Shown: positions 42,881 to 43,130 of the stretch, one piece after another
Layout: each line of letters begins with the position of its first letter
Position numbering within the stretch: the stretch's first letter is position 1
Source: an uncultured Alphaproteobacteria bacterium
GTDB taxonomy: Bacteria; Pseudomonadota; Alphaproteobacteria; Puniceispirillales; Puniceispirillaceae
Length of the DNA: 43,130 nucleotides
Direction: 5' to 3'
NCBI GenBank assembly: GCA_937924895.1
Contig: CALEYP010000010.1
Coordinates: 1 to 43,130, forward strand
The notes under the pieces: generated by a model
What the model saw: the letters and a program-made list of their open reading frames with translations, nothing else
Database searches by the model: none
What the model was told of the DNA's origin: nothing
Translations under genes and position numbers: made by a program

Positions 42881-43130
42881 AACAACCTCCCTCATAGCTA
42901 TCTACCTCTACTAGGACATGGGAAGGTTCTTTTCGCAATGGGAATGTGATGCGGGTATGAGTTTGGCGTTGGGAATTCACATGATAGTTATGTGGCTCCC
43001 ATCTTCAGCCATCCTCAAGCTTCCTGAATTATAATCTGAAAGAATTAAAAATGCGATATCATCTGATAAGGCGGCTGTGCCGCGAGTGTCATAAAAGATA
43101 GCGTCTTATTGAGAGATCTCCCAAAACGCC
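42881..43130. other. Upstream region of smoS, no gene seen
   Basis: The last 250 bases hold the presumed smoS promoter and nothing I can recognise as a gene. Short frames such as the one from 43051 are too brief and lack a ribosome site. Confidence 0.4.

Noticed and set aside
1..43130. CRISPR arrays, tRNA or rRNA genes, prophage or insertion sequences
   Set aside because: No regularly spaced repeats, cloverleaf-like segments, rRNA-like blocks, transposase or integrase reading frames were seen when reading the spacers and frames.

Overview
The window reads as chromosomal DNA of a marine alphaproteobacterium, with base composition close to half G+C. I infer a SAR116-type (Puniceispirillum-like) or related pelagic lineage. 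The reasons are the gene set (a trimethylamine-methyltransferase family enzyme, a TRAP transporter, a DmdA-like GcvT protein, choline-sulfatase, a Rhodobacter-type smo polyol operon) and the tight operons. This is inference from gene content; no rRNA is present. I saw no tRNA, insertion sequence, phage gene, integrase or CRISPR array.

Layout. 1-2856 (+): 3' part of a cysQ-like phosphatase, a membrane di-iron hydroxylase and an FrhB-like Fe-S flavoprotein. 2874-9090: an MttB-like methyltransferase divergent from a gntR-dapA-aldehyde dehydrogenase-FAD oxidase operon, with a perfect palindrome between them. 9265-13955 (-): a TRAP transporter operon (dctP, dctQ, dctM) ending in an amidase and a two-helix membrane protein. 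14157-17981: cytochrome c', an EamA exporter, then an SGNH hydrolase-rhodanese-MDR reductase operon. 17970-20607 (-): xylulokinase and an MFS permease. 20818-23598 (+): a divergent PEP carboxylase. 23662-24492 (-): uronate dehydrogenase. 24665-29012 (+): a compact operon of a Hyi-like isomerase, DmdA-like GcvT protein, APH-fold kinase and altered enolase paralog. 29308-32100 (+): aconitase B with a clear terminator. 32190-34767 (-): choline-sulfatase and an EamA exporter. 35147-42880 (-): polyol ABC transporter smoEFGK with an embedded AraC regulator and mannitol-type dehydrogenase, preceded by sorbitol dehydrogenase smoS.

How it fits together. The region looks like a scavenging block for small organic solutes: polyols (smo operon, probably feeding xylulokinase), choline sulfate, methylated amines or cyclic imino acids (MttB with the gntR operon), a TRAP substrate probably hydrolysed by the amidase, and sugar acids (uronate dehydrogenase, Hyi-like isomerase). 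PEP carboxylase and aconitase are the central-metabolism neighbours.

The most unusual signals are (i) the hyi/dmdA-like/kinase/enolase-like operon, whose enolase has lost the active-site His of the S-H-R-S motif; (ii) a PEP carboxylase with an eroded glycine loop and no C-terminal N-T-G; (iii) the MttB/gntR/dapA/ALDH/FAD-oxidase unit; and (iv) a pair of competing hairpins between smoE and smoF. Where a ribosome-binding site or homology pointed to an internal start codon, I shortened the gene and say so.
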